From Deltaproteobacteria bacterium (GTDB lineage Bacteria > Desulfobacterota > Deferrisomatia > Deferrisomatales > JACRMM01), in the NCBI GenBank assembly GCA_016214985.1, contig JACRMM010000030.1:124001-188000 (forward strand): a stretch of 64,000 bases of DNA. The letters are read 5' to 3'. The notes beneath the pieces were generated by a model, which worked only from the letters and a program-made list of their open reading frames with translations, did not search any database and was not told where the DNA came from. The position numbers were made by a program, and so were the translations under genes. Shown one piece after another: positions 1 through 10,376 of the stretch. The number at the start of each line of letters is the position of its first letter. Positions within the stretch are counted from its first letter, which is position 1.

Positions 1-1
1 G

Positions 2-3000
2 GTCATCCAGCTCGACAACCCGGCGAACTACAACGTCTCGAAGTTCGACCTCGTCCTCACGATCGGCAGCCAGCCTATCCCCATCAGCGTAACGGTCCCC
101 ATTCCGGTGGGCGCCGAGCAGACGGGCTGGGAGGTGTACAAGATGCCGAAGGGCGACGGCAGCGGGAGCGGGAAGCCGCCGCCTCCACCCCCGCAGATCA
201 TTGTCTTCGACCAGCCGGTCCCTCAGGCGGCCAAGGAGCTCGGGATCCCCTCGATCCCCGGCGTCATCCTGATCGAGGGCAACATCAAGAGCCTGAAGGA
301 GTTCTACACGGTTCGGCTGCTGCTGATGAACACCTCGGGCATCTTCACGCTCAAGGACGTGATGGCGCGCATCGCCTTCCCCACTGGCGGCCTGTCGGCG
401 ATCGCGCCGGCCGACGGCGTCCTCTCCTTCGGCGACATCCTGCCGGGCGACGGCGGACAGCCGGGTCAGGCGGAGCGGCAGTTCATCATCCGCGGCGACG
501 AGATCGGCGTGCGGCCCGTGGACGTGAGCTTCGGGGGCAGCATAGCGGGGCCAGGCATCGCCGCGGACAAGGCGATTCCGTTCAACGGGTCGGCGACGAC
601 GGAGGTCGAGGTGAAAGGGCCTCCGACGTTCCGGGTCCTGGCGATCCATCCGGATGCCGTGGTCAAGGATGTTCCCTACGAGTTCAAGGTGGACATCACC
701 AACACCGCAGAGATCCCGGCCCTCTATGCGAGCCTCGCCCTGGACGTCGGGGCCGATGCCCGGCTTGTTCGGTGCAGCGGAAGCGGCGACGCCGCGGTGT
801 GTGAAGAGATCACGGGCTCCGACGTCCGCAACTTCGGAGACATCGACCCCGGGCAGACGGTGAGTGCGACATTCACGATCCGCCCGACGCAGACCGGCCC
901 GATCACCTCCTGCGTCGGGGTCTCCGACCAGAACATTTCGCTCCAGGTCGTCGCCGGCACGATCGGGTGCCTGGCGGGGCAGTTCCCGCCCGAGCGGGGT
1001 GTCCCCGACGGCGTCCCCACCGTCGCGGTCGTGCCGTCGCCCAACACCCAAGGCGTCGGCATCGACACGCCGGTCACGGCCTTCTTCAGCCAGGAGATGA
1101 GCCCGGCCACGATCACGACCGGCGCAGGCGGGAGCTTCAACGTCTTCGACCGCGCCAACACGCTCGTGCCCGGCGTCCTGCGGCTCGAGACCCTCAACGG
1201 GAAGACCGTGGCGATCTGGCAGGTTCAGGACAACGTCACCAACCGGTGGGCGTCGAACGCGGAGTATACCGTCTACCTGACGCGCGCCATCGCGAACAAG
1301 GCCGGTGTCCTCCTTTACAACGCCTGGACGAGCCGGTTCACCACCACCGGCACGGCCTTGTACGACCAGACCCCTCCGACGCTGACCCTGACGGTCGAGC
1401 CGCCCGTGCTCCCAAGCTACGTCCTGCCGGGCCAGCTCGTGACGGTCGATGCCTACGCGGCCGACCTGGGGAGCGGCGTCGTGCGGGTCGAGCTGCGCAG
1501 CAAGGACCTCAGTGTTCCGGACGCCCCGTACCAGCTCGTCGACCGCAAGGTCGTGTTCAGTGGCGACAAGCCGCCGTTCCTCTTCACCATCGACTCCGGA
1601 AACCTCGCGCCGGACCGCTCGTACCGACTGCTCGCCACCGCATACGACTACATGATGAACGCGCAGAACGCGACGATCGACCTCTTCGTCGCGGGCTCGG
1701 CCTCGGCGCCCACCATCGCGCTGCCCGCGCCACCCGGCGAGGGGATTCTTCAGGGGATCTCGGTGTCGGTGACGCCCACGGCGGTCTCCGGGGGCGTCCG
1801 CGAGGTACGGTACTATCTGGACGGTGCGGCGTCGCCCTTCAAGACCGTGAACCTTCCGCCCTACCAGGCGGGGCTCGGCACGCTCTCTTTACCCCTGGGC
1901 CCCCACGTCATCCGAGCCGAGGCTCGGGACGGGCTGGGGCAGACGGGGCAGGCGACGTACGACTTCGCGCTCGTTTCAAACCCGAACAAGCCGCTGATCA
2001 GCCTGACCGGGGCCACCAGCGGCGCGACCTACATCGTCGGGAGCTCTTTCGTGGTCAGCGGGGCGGCCACCGACCCGGTCGGCGTGGCATCGCTCCTCTA
2101 CTCGCTCGACGGCACGCCCATCGCGTCGGGTACCCAGCCCTTCACGATCGCCACGGCGGGCTTGAGCGCGGGCGCTCACCAGCTCGTCGCCCAGGCGGTG
2201 AACAACCTGGGCATGGGGAACACGACAACCCTCGATTTCGTGGTCGCGCCCCTCCCCAACGGGCCGGCTCCGGCGGCCCCCGTGGTCACGGTCGTCTCCG
2301 TGCCGACAAACGGGCAGGTGACGGTTGGCGGGACCTCGGTCCCTGGCGCCCGGATCGACGTCACAAACGACAGCCAGAAGTTCGGGATCACCGTCAACGC
2401 GACGGGCAGCGGCACCTTTACGGCAGCCCTCGCCGGCTCGAGCGGTGACGCTCTGCGGCTGGTCGCCTACGACTTCACGGCCTCCCAACAACCGAGCCCG
2501 GCCGCGGTCGTCACGGTGCCGGCGCCGCCGACGCTCGAATCCATCGCCGCGGCGCCGGCCACGATGAGCTTCACGGCGGCGAACCAGTACCAGGACGTCG
2601 TGGTCACGGGCACCTACCAGGGCGGCAGCACGGCGAACCTGACGGCTCAGACCGTGTTCTCCTCCAGCAACCCCACGGTTGCCGCGGTGAACAACGCGGG
2701 CCGCGTCGTGGCCCTGAAGAGTGGCAGCGCAGCCATCGCGGCGACGGTTGCCGGGAAGCAGGCGCAGGCCGAGGTGAGTGTCGCAATCGACGTCCTCAGC
2801 GGTATCAGCGTCGATCCGCCCGCGATCAGCTTCACCTCTGTGGGGCAGACGCGGACGCTCGCCGTCACAGGGCTCTGGAGCATCAGCGGAGGCCATACGC
2901 TGGCTGGAGCCGCGTTCGCGACCGCCGATCCACACGTGGCCACGGTCACGGCTTCGGGCCAGATCGCCGCCACGGGATCCGGAAGCACTCTCGTCACCGT

Positions 3001-6000
3001 CTATTACCCGGGGGTCGCTCCGGTGCAGGTCGCCGTCATCGTCAACGCGGCACTGAACCAGCCACCGACGGTGGCCATTCTCAGCCCCGCCGCCAGTGCC
3101 ACCGTCGAGCGGGGACAGGCTGTCACAGTCAGCGTGCGCGCGCAGGACGGCGACGGCGGGGTCACGAAACTAACCCTTGCCGGGAGCGGCCAGTCGACCT
3201 TCTCCGAAATGAGACAGATCGCGCCGCCGGCTGCCGACTCCACGCAGTTGTTCACGTTCGTCGTCTCTGGGTCCGCTGCTGTCGGTGGGACGATCACCCT
3301 GACCGCGACGGCAGAGGACGTGGGAAGCGCGACGTCGGCGGCGGCAACGGTCATTCTCACGGTCGTAGACCTGACCGCCCCAACGGTGACGATCCTGCAG
3401 CCGCCGGCCGGAGCGGCCTTCAATTACGGCGACACGGTCAACCTGTCGATCGGCGCGGCCGACGTCGTGGGAGTGGCGAGCATCCGTTTCGCGACCTCCG
3501 GCGGCCTGACGCTCGGTGACACTCGGTTGTTTGCGCCGACGCCGCTGACGGCGCACGCGGACTTCAGCTTCACGATCCCGTTCGGCGTCGTCGACCCGGA
3601 TCTGAAGATCGCGGCGTACGCGACGGACGCGGCCGGCAACGAGCGGGCGGCGTTCCCCGTCGACATCCTGATCACCAGCGCTGACGTCACGCCGCCGCAG
3701 ACCGTTGTGACCGCTGTCGCCGCCCCGGGCACGAGCGCGGCGACGACGGTAACCTATCAGGTCATCTCCGGCCTGTCGGACCTCGACCACGTGAAACTCT
3801 ACTTCCGCAAGAATCAGGTCGGAACCTACAACCGCTACACCGACGCCGGCGCCGGGAACGCGGAAGGGAAGTTCCACCCGCAGAGCGGCGACGTCGGGAC
3901 GATCGTCTTCGACTCGACCAGGATGGGCGGGGACGGCGCGTACGAGTTCTATACGGTCGGCGTCGACAAGGCGGGCAACCGGGAGCAGCCGCCCTACGAC
4001 TTGAATGCAACCGGTGCGTCGCGGCCGCAGGACGGTCTGATCCTGCACTATCCCTTCGCCGGAAATGCCGCGGACGCAAGCGGAAACGGCAACGACGGCA
4101 CCCTGCAGGGCGCGTTGTTCACGGCGGACCGCCTCGGGGTCGCCGACCGGGCGCTGCTGCTCGACGGGGTGAGCGCCTTTGTCAATGCCGGGACAAACCC
4201 TGCGTTCGATTTCGACGCCGGCACCGCGGATTTCACGATCGACGCCTGGATCAAGCCGACGGCGATGCCCTCCTACGCGGCCGGGATCGTCGGCAAAGCG
4301 ACCTGCGGCGCGGACCCGTACACGGCGCCGTTCAGTGGATGGGCATTCTACTATTATGCCGACGGGAGGCTCGCGATCGGTGGGGCCGGCGTCTGGGAGG
4401 TGGCAAGCGCGGCCGGAACGATCGAGACGGCGAAATGGGCGCACGTCGCGGTCACAAAGAGTGGAAACACCTACCGCCTGTTCAAGAACGGACTGGAGGT
4501 CGGTTCGCGAACCTACGGCAACCTCCAGACATCGACGACGGCCCTTCGGGTCGGGAGTGTCTATCCCGACTTCTTCCGCCTGAACGGCATCATCGATGAC
4601 GTCGCTGTTTACAATCGCGCGCTGACGCAAGGAGAAATCAACCAATTCTATCGGTCGAGCCTGCTGGCGGTTACCCCAGACCAGACGGCTTCCTTCACCG
4701 CCGGCACGGTCTGGACGGTGATCGCCTCGCCAACGGTTATCGGCGAAGGTGAAACCACTTACGAGGACCGCAACCTCAGGATCTCCGGCGCTTCGGTCAC
4801 GGTGAACGGCGCCCACGCCTTCCAGAACGTGGACCTCGTCAACGGGGCGGTGCTGACGCACTCGGCCGCCACGACGACCAGCGAATACCGTCTCGAGGTC
4901 TCTGCCTGGAGCGTGTCCGTCGACGGGACGAGCGCGATTACCACGGATGGGAAGGGGTACCCCGGCGGCAGCGGATATTCCGAGGCCGGACGAACCGTCG
5001 GCAACGTCCCCGGCTCGGCCGGCGGGGCTGGCGGGAGCTACGGGGGCCTCGGAGGGGCCTACAGCGGCTCGGCAAACCCTGTCTACGGCTACCTGACCGA
5101 CCCGGAGGATCTCGGCAGCGGCGGCGGCAGCTGGGGTTGGACGGCGGGAGGCGCAGGCGGCGGCCTGATCAAGCTCGACGTCGTCAATCTCTCGGTGGAT
5201 GGTGCGGTCCGCAGCAATGGCGGCGAGAGCGGTGGTTCGGCGGCCGGCGACGGCAGTGGCGGCGGCATCAACATCAGGACCGCAACGGTCTCCGGTAGCG
5301 GCTCCATCCAGGCCAACGGCGGCGGCAGCGGCGACGGCGTCGGCGGCGGAGGCGGTCGGATTGCGCTCAGCAGCGTCGACCGCTCGACGCTGCACGATGG
5401 CAACGTCAAGGCGCTCGGTGGCTCCGGGTACTACGGCAACGCCGGGGCGAACGGGACGGTGGTCTTCATCACCTCTAACAAGGCCGAGCTGGTCCTGACC
5501 GGTCAGGGGCCCTCCTCGCCGTGGATCGACTTGACGCTGCCCGAGGGGTTCGTCTTCGACTCGGTCACGTTCCGTGACAACGCTCGGGTCATCGCCTACG
5601 ACGCGTTCACCGTCACCGGCAGGGTGTTGCTGACCGGCAACTCGACGCTGACGCACAACACGGGCAACGAAGACGGCCTCGTGATCAACGCATCGGTGGT
5701 CCAGGTCGACGCGGGTAGCGCGATCGACGCCACCGGCAGGGGCTTTGCGGGGAGCACAGGCTACTCGGAGCCCGGCTGGACGCTCGGCGGTGTCTCCGGT
5801 GCCGGCGCGGGTGCCGGCGGCAGCTACGGCGGCGCCGGCTCGGGGCATGAGGGACGGGCGAGCGGCCCGGTCTACGGCGACCCGAGGAACCCGGTCTATC
5901 TGGGCAGCGGTGGGGGCAGCTGGGGCTGGACAGCGGGCGGAAACGGCGGCGGCCGGGTGACCATCAACGCGTCGCAGTCGATCGTCGTCAACGGAGCGAT

Positions 6001-9000
6001 CCGCGCGGACGGCGGGGAGAGCGGTGGCTCGGCCGCGGGCGACGGCTCCGGCGGGTCGGTGCTGCTGCACACGTCGAAACTGGCGGGGGGCGGCACCATA
6101 ACGGCCAACGGCGGCGGCCACGGCGACGGTGTCGGCGGCGGCGGCGGCCGGGTCGCGGTGTACTGCGATTACGTGCAGGTCGACAACGATTTGGACGGCC
6201 TTTACAACGTCACAGCCTTCGGCCGGACCGGGTATTACGACACCCGGAAGACCACCCCCGGTACGGTCTTTGTCAGGTACAGCAATCAAGGGGATGGCGA
6301 TCTCTACATCGACGGTGGCATCGTGGACGCCGCCGGCCATCCGTACGCCTCCAACCCGGACTCGATCGTGCTTCCGGCACTCGGCTTCGGCACGGCCGCG
6401 GCGGTCACGGCGGACACGCTGACGACGGACGGCCTGGTCCCGATGTTCCCCGGCGCGCTGCCGGGGATCCGACTCAACCCGGATGTCGACCAGCAGGAGA
6501 CGTTCGTGATTGTCTCGAACACGGACGCCACGATCACGGTCCAGTCACCGAACGAGCACGGCGTCTCCTTCTCCGACATCGCCGGGGTCGGCAGGACCTA
6601 TGCCGGCTTCTACCGCTTCGACAACGTCTTCTTCCGGCGCGGCGGCAACCTGATGCTCGGCGACCTCTTCCAGATCAGCGACACGCTGTCCATAGACGAG
6701 TACGGGCTGCTGACCCACGAGGACGCGACGGCAACCCGCCGCCCGAGGTTGGAACTGAAGGCCGGCACGATCGAGATCGATGCGACCGGGCGGATCGATG
6801 TCACGGGCCGCGGGTACATCGGCTCGCGGGGCTACTCGGAAAGCGGCCGGACCCTGGGCAACGTCCCGGGAGCGACCGCCGGCGCCGGAGGCAGCTATGG
6901 CGGGCTGGCCACGGGTCACGAGGGGCGTGCCTCCAACGCAATCTACGGAAGCCTGACCAACCCCGTGGACGCCGGCAGCGGCGGGGGCAGTTGGGGGTGG
7001 ACGGTCGGCGGCGACGGCGGCGGGGCGGTTCTGATTCAGGCCAGCACCATCCGAGTCGACGGCGCGATCGTCGCGGACGGCGGCGAAAGCGGCGGCTCCG
7101 CGTCGGGAGACGGGTCCGGCGGGACCGTGAACCTTCGGGTCGGCAGACTCGAGGGCACCGGGGTCATCCATGCCAACGGCGGCGGCCAGGGTAGCGGGAG
7201 TGGCGGCGGGGGCGGTCGGGTCGCCGTCGTCTACACGGAGGCTCTGACGCTTCCGGTGTCGAACATTCTTGCGCTCGGCGGCACCGGATACTACGGTTCC
7301 CCCGGCGGAAATGGCACCGTCTACCTGTTCGGGCCGGGACAGGGGCACGGGGACCTTATCATCGACGGCAAGGGATTCAGCACGCCGGGCGACACGACGC
7401 GGATTCCCGGCGGGTACACCTTCGACTCGATCACCCTCCGGAATGCAGCGCGCGTCGTCGCCGACCAGGGCGTCACGGTCACGGGGACCCTGCTGCTGAC
7501 GGGCGATTCGGTCCTGACGCACGGGGCCGGCATCGAGAGCGGCCTCCCCATCACCGCGGCCGTCGTCCAGGTGGACGCGGGCAGCGCCATCGACGCGACG
7601 GGCAGGGGCTACGCCGGCAGCCTTGACTATAATGGGCAAGGCAGAACGCTCGGCAACGTCTACGGGTCCTACCCGGGAGCCGGCGGCAGCTACGGCGGCC
7701 TCGGCGGCGGCTATCAGTCCAGCTCCAGCGCGCTCGCGTTCGGCGATCTCTCGAATCCCGTCTATCTCGGCAGCGGCGGAGGATCCTGGGGCTGGGCGGC
7801 GGGCGGCAACGGCGGCGGCAGGATCACGATCAGCGCATCCCAGGAAGTGATCGTGGACGGCGTCGTCGCCGCCGACGGAGCCGCCAGCGGCGGCTCCGCC
7901 GCGGGCTCGGGCTCGGGCGGGTCGGTCCTGATCCGAGCGCCGCTGGTCTCGGGGAACGGTTTCATCCGGGCAAACGGCGGCAGTGTCGGCGTCGGCGGCG
8001 GCGGCGGCAGGGTCGCCATCTTCTGCGGTGGGATCGGCCCCGGCGGGACCCTGAACAACCTCTACAACGTCACCGCGTGGAGCGGTCACGGGTACTACGA
8101 CGAGCGGGCATCGTCGTCCGGGACGGTCCTGCTCAAGTATCGTGACCAGGAGCAGGGCGATCTTTACATCGACAACCATGTCGTCGACGCCGGTGGAACG
8201 CCGAACGGCACTGCGGCGGCCTCCACGCCGCTGACGCCGATCGGCTTCGGGACCGCGGCCGCCGCGACCGCGGACAGCCTCTCGACGGACGGGCTCGTGG
8301 CCGCGCTGGCTGGAGGCTTGGCGGGACTGAGGATCAACCCCGACGTCACGCAGGCGGAGTCCTTCGCGATCTCGACGAACTCGGGGAACACGATCGTCGT
8401 GCAGACGCCGAACGAGAACGGTGTGAATTTCGGCGCTCTGGCAGCGGCGGGGAAGACCTACGTCGGGGTCTACCGCTTCGACAACGTGATCTTCCGGCGC
8501 GGCGGCAACCTGGTGCTCGGCGACCGGCTGGAGGTCGCGGACACGCTGTCGATTGCCGAGTACGGGGTGCTCACGCATTACGCAGCGACGGCAAGCTTCG
8601 TTTCCCGGCTGGACGTGACCGTCGGTGCCCTGGTCGTCGACGCCACCGGGCGGATCGATGTCTCGGGCCGAGGGTACATCGGTGGCCAGGGATACTACGA
8701 GAGGGGCCGAACGCTGGGCAACGCCGCCGGCGCAGCTGAGGGCACGGGCGGCAGCTTTGGGGGTCTCGCGGTCGGGTACGAAGGGCGTGTCTCCAACCCG
8801 ACCTACGGCAGCGCGACGGATCCCGCGGACCTCGGCAGCGGTGGGGGCAGCTGGGGTTGGACGGTCGGCGGCAGCGGCGGTGGGTTGGCGGTGATCAGCG
8901 CGGGGACGGTGACTCTCGACGGAGACGTCGCAGCGGATGGCGGCGCTAGCGGAGGGTCTGCAGCGGGCAGCGGCTCGGGAGGCACGGTGAACATCCGCGC

Positions 9001-9193
9001 GGTCAGCGTCGGCGGCTCGGGCTCCGTCCATGCGAACGGCGTCAACACCGGCGCGGGTGGCGGCGGCGGCCGAGTCGCGATCGTCTGCAGCGGCACGCTG
9101 ACGCTTCCGGCGGCGAACGTGACGGCGTCGGGTGCCGCCGGGGGGTACGGGACCGGCGGGGACGGGACGGTCTACCTGGAGCGGCATCCCTAG
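2..9193 (+). CDS. Giant secreted Ig-like / LamG / glycine-rich repeat protein (5' truncated by window)
   Basis: The frame is open from base 2, so the true start lies upstream; GTG 107 is only the first in-window start-like codon. About 3063 residues are visible. In order there are CARDB-like beta domains and a Pro-rich linker near 175-200, an SbsA-type Ig domain (about 1015-1365), several Ig/cadherin-like units (1380-2520), two Big_2-like domains (about 2530-3040), two more Ig-like units (3060-3690), a LamG/concanavalin-like domain (about 4030-4650; ends IDDVAVYNRAL), then five Gly-rich beta-repeat units to the stop. This is the build of an extracellular adhesin or sheath protein. No LPXTG, PEP-CTERM or transmembrane anchor is seen at the C-terminus, which ends in TVYLERHP. 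The export route cannot be judged without the N-terminus. Domain calls are from pattern recognition, not a profile search. Confidence 0.85.
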   Translation, partial: VIQLDNPANYNVSKFDLVLTIGSQPIPISVTVPIPVGAEQTGWEVYKMPKGDGSGSGKPPPPPPQIIVFDQPVPQAAKELGIPSIPGVILIEGNIKSLKEFYTVRLLLMNTSGIFTLKDVMARIAFPTGGLSAIAPADGVLSFGDILPGDGGQPGQAERQFIIRGDEIGVRPVDVSFGGSIAGPGIAADKAIPFNGSATTEVEVKGPPTFRVLAIHPDAVVKDVPYEFKVDITNTAEIPALYASLALDVGADARLVRCSGSGDAAVCEEITGSDVRNFGDIDPGQTVSATFTIRPTQTGPITSCVGVSDQNISLQVVAGTIGCLAGQFPPERGVPDGVPTVAVVPSPNTQGVGIDTPVTAFFSQEMSPATITTGAGGSFNVFDRANTLVPGVLRLETLNGKTVAIWQVQDNVTNRWASNAEYTVYLTRAIANKAGVLLYNAWTSRFTTTGTALYDQTPPTLTLTVEPPVLPSYVLPGQLVTVDAYAADLGSGVVRVELRSKDLSVPDAPYQLVDRKVVFSGDKPPFLFTIDSGNLAPDRSYRLLATAYDYMMNAQNATIDLFVAGSASAPTIALPAPPGEGILQGISVSVTPTAVSGGVREVRYYLDGAASPFKTVNLPPYQAGLGTLSLPLGPHVIRAEARDGLGQTGQATYDFALVSNPNKPLISLTGATSGATYIVGSSFVVSGAATDPVGVASLLYSLDGTPIASGTQPFTIATAGLSAGAHQLVAQAVNNLGMGNTTTLDFVVAPLPNGPAPAAPVVTVVSVPTNGQVTVGGTSVPGARIDVTNDSQKFGITVNATGSGTFTAALAGSSGDALRLVAYDFTASQQPSPAAVVTVPAPPTLESIAAAPATMSFTAANQYQDVVVTGTYQGGSTANLTAQTVFSSSNPTVAAVNNAGRVVALKSGSAAIAATVAGKQAQAEVSVAIDVLSGISVDPPAISFTSVGQTRTLAVTGLWSISGGHTLAGAAFATADPHVATVTASGQIAATGSGSTLVTVYYPGVAPVQVAVIVNAALNQPPTVAILSPAASATVERGQAVTVSVRAQDGDGGVTKLTLAGSGQSTFSEMRQIAPPAADSTQLFTFVVSGSAAVGGTITLTATAEDVGSATSAAATVILTVVDLTAPTVTILQPPAGAAFNYGDTVNLSIGAADVVGVASIRFATSGGLTLGDTRLFAPTPLTAHADFSFTIPFGVVDPDLKIAAYATDAAGNERAAFPVDILITSADVTPPQTVVTAVAAPGTSAATTVTYQVISGLSDLDHVKLYFRKNQVGTYNRYTDAGAGNAEGKFHPQSGDVGTIVFDSTRMGGDGAYEFYTVGVDKAGNREQPPYDLNATGASRPQDGLILHYPFAGNAADASGNGNDGTLQGALFTADRLGVADRALLLDGVSAFVNAGTNPAFDFDAGTADFTIDAWIKPTAMPSYAAGIVGKATCGADPYTAPFSGWAFYYYADGRLAIGGAGVWEVASAAGTIETAKWAHVAVTKSGNTYRLFKNGLEVGSRTYGNLQTSTTALRVGSVYPDFFRLNGIIDDVAVYNRALTQGEINQFYRSSLLAVTPDQTASFTAGTVWTVIASPTVIGEGETTYEDRNLRISGASVTVNGAHAFQNVDLVNGAVLTHSAATTTSEYRLEVSAWSVSVDGTSAITTDGKGYPGGSGYSEAGRTVGNVPGSAGGAGGSYGGLGGAYSGSANPVYGYLTDPEDLGSGGGSWGWTAGGAGGGLIKLDVVNLSVDGAVRSNGGESGGSAAGDGSGGGINIRTATVSGSGSIQANGGGSGDGVGGGGGRIALSSVDRSTLHDGNVKALGGSGYYGNAGANGTVVFITSNKAELVLTGQGPSSPWIDLTLPEGFVFDSVTFRDNARVIAYDAFTVTGRVLLTGNSTLTHNTGNEDGLVINASVVQVDAGSAIDATGRGFAGSTGYSEPGWTLGGVSGAGAGAGGSYGGAGSGHEGRASGPVYGDPRNPVYLGSGGGSWGWTAGGNGGGRVTINASQSIVVNGAIRADGGESGGSAAGDGSGGSVLLHTSKLAGGGTITANGGGHGDGVGGGGGRVAVYCDYVQVDNDLDGLYNVTAFGRTGYYDTRKTTPGTVFVRYSNQGDGDLYIDGGIVDAAGHPYASNPDSIVLPALGFGTAAAVTADTLTTDGLVPMFPGALPGIRLNPDVDQQETFVIVSNTDATITVQSPNEHGVSFSDIAGVGRTYAGFYRFDNVFFRRGGNLMLGDLFQISDTLSIDEYGLLTHEDATATRRPRLELKAGTIEIDATGRIDVTGRGYIGSRGYSESGRTLGNVPGATAGAGGSYGGLATGHEGRASNAIYGSLTNPVDAGSGGGSWGWTVGGDGGGAVLIQASTIRVDGAIVADGGESGGSASGDGSGGTVNLRVGRLEGTGVIHANGGGQGSGSGGGGGRVAVVYTEALTLPVSNILALGGTGYYGSPGGNGTVYLFGPGQGHGDLIIDGKGFSTPGDTTRIPGGYTFDSITLRNAARVVADQGVTVTGTLLLTGDSVLTHGAGIESGLPITAAVVQVDAGSAIDATGRGYAGSLDYNGQGRTLGNVYGSYPGAGGSYGGLGGGYQSSSSALAFGDLSNPVYLGSGGGSWGWAAGGNGGGRITISASQEVIVDGVVAADGAASGGSAAGSGSGGSVLIRAPLVSGNGFIRANGGSVGVGGGGGRVAIFCGGIGPGGTLNNLYNVTAWSGHGYYDERASSSGTVLLKYRDQEQGDLYIDNHVVDAGGTPNGTAAASTPLTPIGFGTAAAATADSLSTDGLVAALAGGLAGLRINPDVTQAESFAISTNSGNTIVVQTPNENGVNFGALAAAGKTYVGVYRFDNVIFRRGGNLVLGDRLEVADTLSIAEYGVLTHYAATASFVSRLDVTVGALVVDATGRIDVSGRGYIGGQGYYERGRTLGNAAGAAEGTGGSFGGLAVGYEGRVSNPTYGSATDPADLGSGGGSWGWTVGGSGGGLAVISAGTVTLDGDVAADGGASGGSAAGSGSGGTVNIRAVSVGGSGSVHANGVNTGAGGGGGRVAIVCSGTLTLPAANVTASGAAGGYGTGGDGTVYLERHP
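4949..9180 (+). repeat. Five Gly-rich coding repeats with a two-level period
   Basis: Each unit has a GRGY-type turn, a segment with GGSYGG, then the signature GSGGGSWGW, then a DGGESGGSA-type run and a GGGGGRVA strand. The GSGGGSWGW signature starts at about 5112, 5903, 6973, 7768 and 8833. Spacings alternate (about 790, 1070, 795, 1065 bases), so the real larger unit is about 1860 bases, seen twice. The longer spacers share an FGTAAA...TADxLxTDGLV block and an RFDNVxFRRGGNL block. Amino-acid repeats are much better kept than the third codon positions. Confidence 0.9.
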
Positions 9194-9370
9194 CACCACT
9201 GCGCGGAAGCTCGGGTGGATCTTTCGTCACATCGGCGAAAGCCGGGAACGAGAGTTCACGTCGTCCCGGATTCCGGTTTTCGCCGGCCTGACGGTCGAGG
9301 GCACAATCCCGATCTCAATGTCGGGATTCACCCAGGAAGTTGCGGTTGCCGTGGGCGCGCCGAGCGACGG

Positions 9371-9407
9371 GACGGAGAAGCCCTTGCGATGCAGGGGCTT
9401 CTCCGTC
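9371..9407 (+). terminator. Strong hairpin after the giant gene
   Basis: Arms 9371-9387 and 9391-9407 pair over 17 positions with one G-U wobble and a 3-base loop (GAT). It sits 178 bases after the stop codon and about 70 bases before the next gene. There is no clear T-run behind it (TATACG), so termination is the likely but not proven role. Confidence 0.55.
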
Positions 9408-9479
9408 TATACGTTCGAGTCAGCCTACCGCCTCGCGCAACAGAGCGCTTGCGGGGTTTCGGGTCAGGAGGGATGAGCC

Positions 9480-10376
9480 ATGAATCAAATGTTTCCAACG
9501 CAATTCCTACTCACCGCGGTCCTTGCCCTTTCGCTGACCGCCTGCATGGGCAAGGCGGTTCGGCCCGAGCCCCCGCCGGCGAAGCCGGCGCGGGTGGCCG
9601 TGGTGCTCGGGGCCGGGGCGTCCAAGGGGTTCGCGCACATCGGAGTGCTGAAGATCCTCGAGGGCAGCGGGGTGCCGATCCACCTCGTGGTGGGGACGAG
9701 CGCGGGCAGCTTCGTCGGGAGCCTCTACGCCACCGGCCGGGGCGCCTTCGAGCTCCAGAAGATCGCGCTGGCCATCCAGAAGGGCGATGTGGCCGACTTC
9801 GCGATGCCGGACAACGGCTTCATCAAGGGAGAGAAGCTGGAGGAGTATGTCAACAGGGCGCTCGAAAACACTCCCCTGGAGAAGCTGAAGATCCCCTTCT
9901 ACCCCGTTGCCACCGATATCCAGAGCGGGAAGGAGGTCGTGTTCACGAGGGGCAACGCGGGAACGGCCGTGCGGTCGAGCTGTTCCATCCCCGGCGTCTT
10001 CCGGCCGGTGACGATCGGGGAGCGCACCTACGTCGACGGAGGGGTGGTGAGCCCGGTCGCGGTGGACGTGGCCCGCCGGCAGGGCGCCGACGTGGTGATC
10101 GCCGTGGACATTTCCGGCGATGTCGACGGCCCCGCGCCGACGGGCACGATCGAGACCATCCTCCAGGCGATCAACATCATGTACTCCAAGATTGCAGCGG
10201 CACAGCTCGTGCGGGCCGACGTGGTGATCCGGCCGCTCGTCGGGTCCATCGGCGCTGCGGACTTCGAGAAGCGCCACGAAGCGATCATGGAAGGCGAGAA
10301 GGCGGCGATGGCGGCGATGCCGCAGATCCGAGCCCTGCTCGAGCGCCTCCGCCGGGAGGGCCGGCTCGCCCCCTGA
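9480..10376 (+). CDS. Patatin-like phospholipase, lipoprotein (RssA type)
   Basis: This is a predicted lipid acyl hydrolase tethered to the membrane. The 298-residue product starts with a lipoprotein signal whose lipobox LTAC puts the lipidated Cys at residue 22. The patatin core follows: oxyanion loop GAGASKG (44-50), nucleophile elbow GTSAG with Ser74, and the catalytic Asp in VDGG (Asp186), so the Ser-Asp dyad is intact. Length fits the RssA/YchK-like bacterial patatins. The start is supported by AGGAGG just upstream. It is transcribed alone and faces the OsmC gene. The natural lipid substrate is unknown; family members act in phospholipid turnover or envelope homeostasis. Confidence 0.9.
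   Translation: MNQMFPTQFLLTAVLALSLTACMGKAVRPEPPPAKPARVAVVLGAGASKGFAHIGVLKILEGSGVPIHLVVGTSAGSFVGSLYATGRGAFELQKIALAIQKGDVADFAMPDNGFIKGEKLEEYVNRALENTPLEKLKIPFYPVATDIQSGKEVVFTRGNAGTAVRSSCSIPGVFRPVTIGERTYVDGGVVSPVAVDVARRQGADVVIAVDISGDVDGPAPTGTIETILQAINIMYSKIAAAQLVRADVVIRPLVGSIGAADFEKRHEAIMEGEKAAMAAMPQIRALLERLRREGRLAP

Noticed and set aside
3170..6340. 1056-codon open frame antisense to the giant protein (and an 884-codon one at 6545-9199)
   Set aside because: Arg/Ala/Asp-biased shadow frames caused by the GC-rich third codon positions and Gly-rich repeats of the real gene; no domain or ribosome-binding site.
4949..9180. CRISPR-like or tandem DNA array
   Set aside because: The repetition is at protein level in a continuous reading frame with long, coding spacers; no short direct repeats of CRISPR size.
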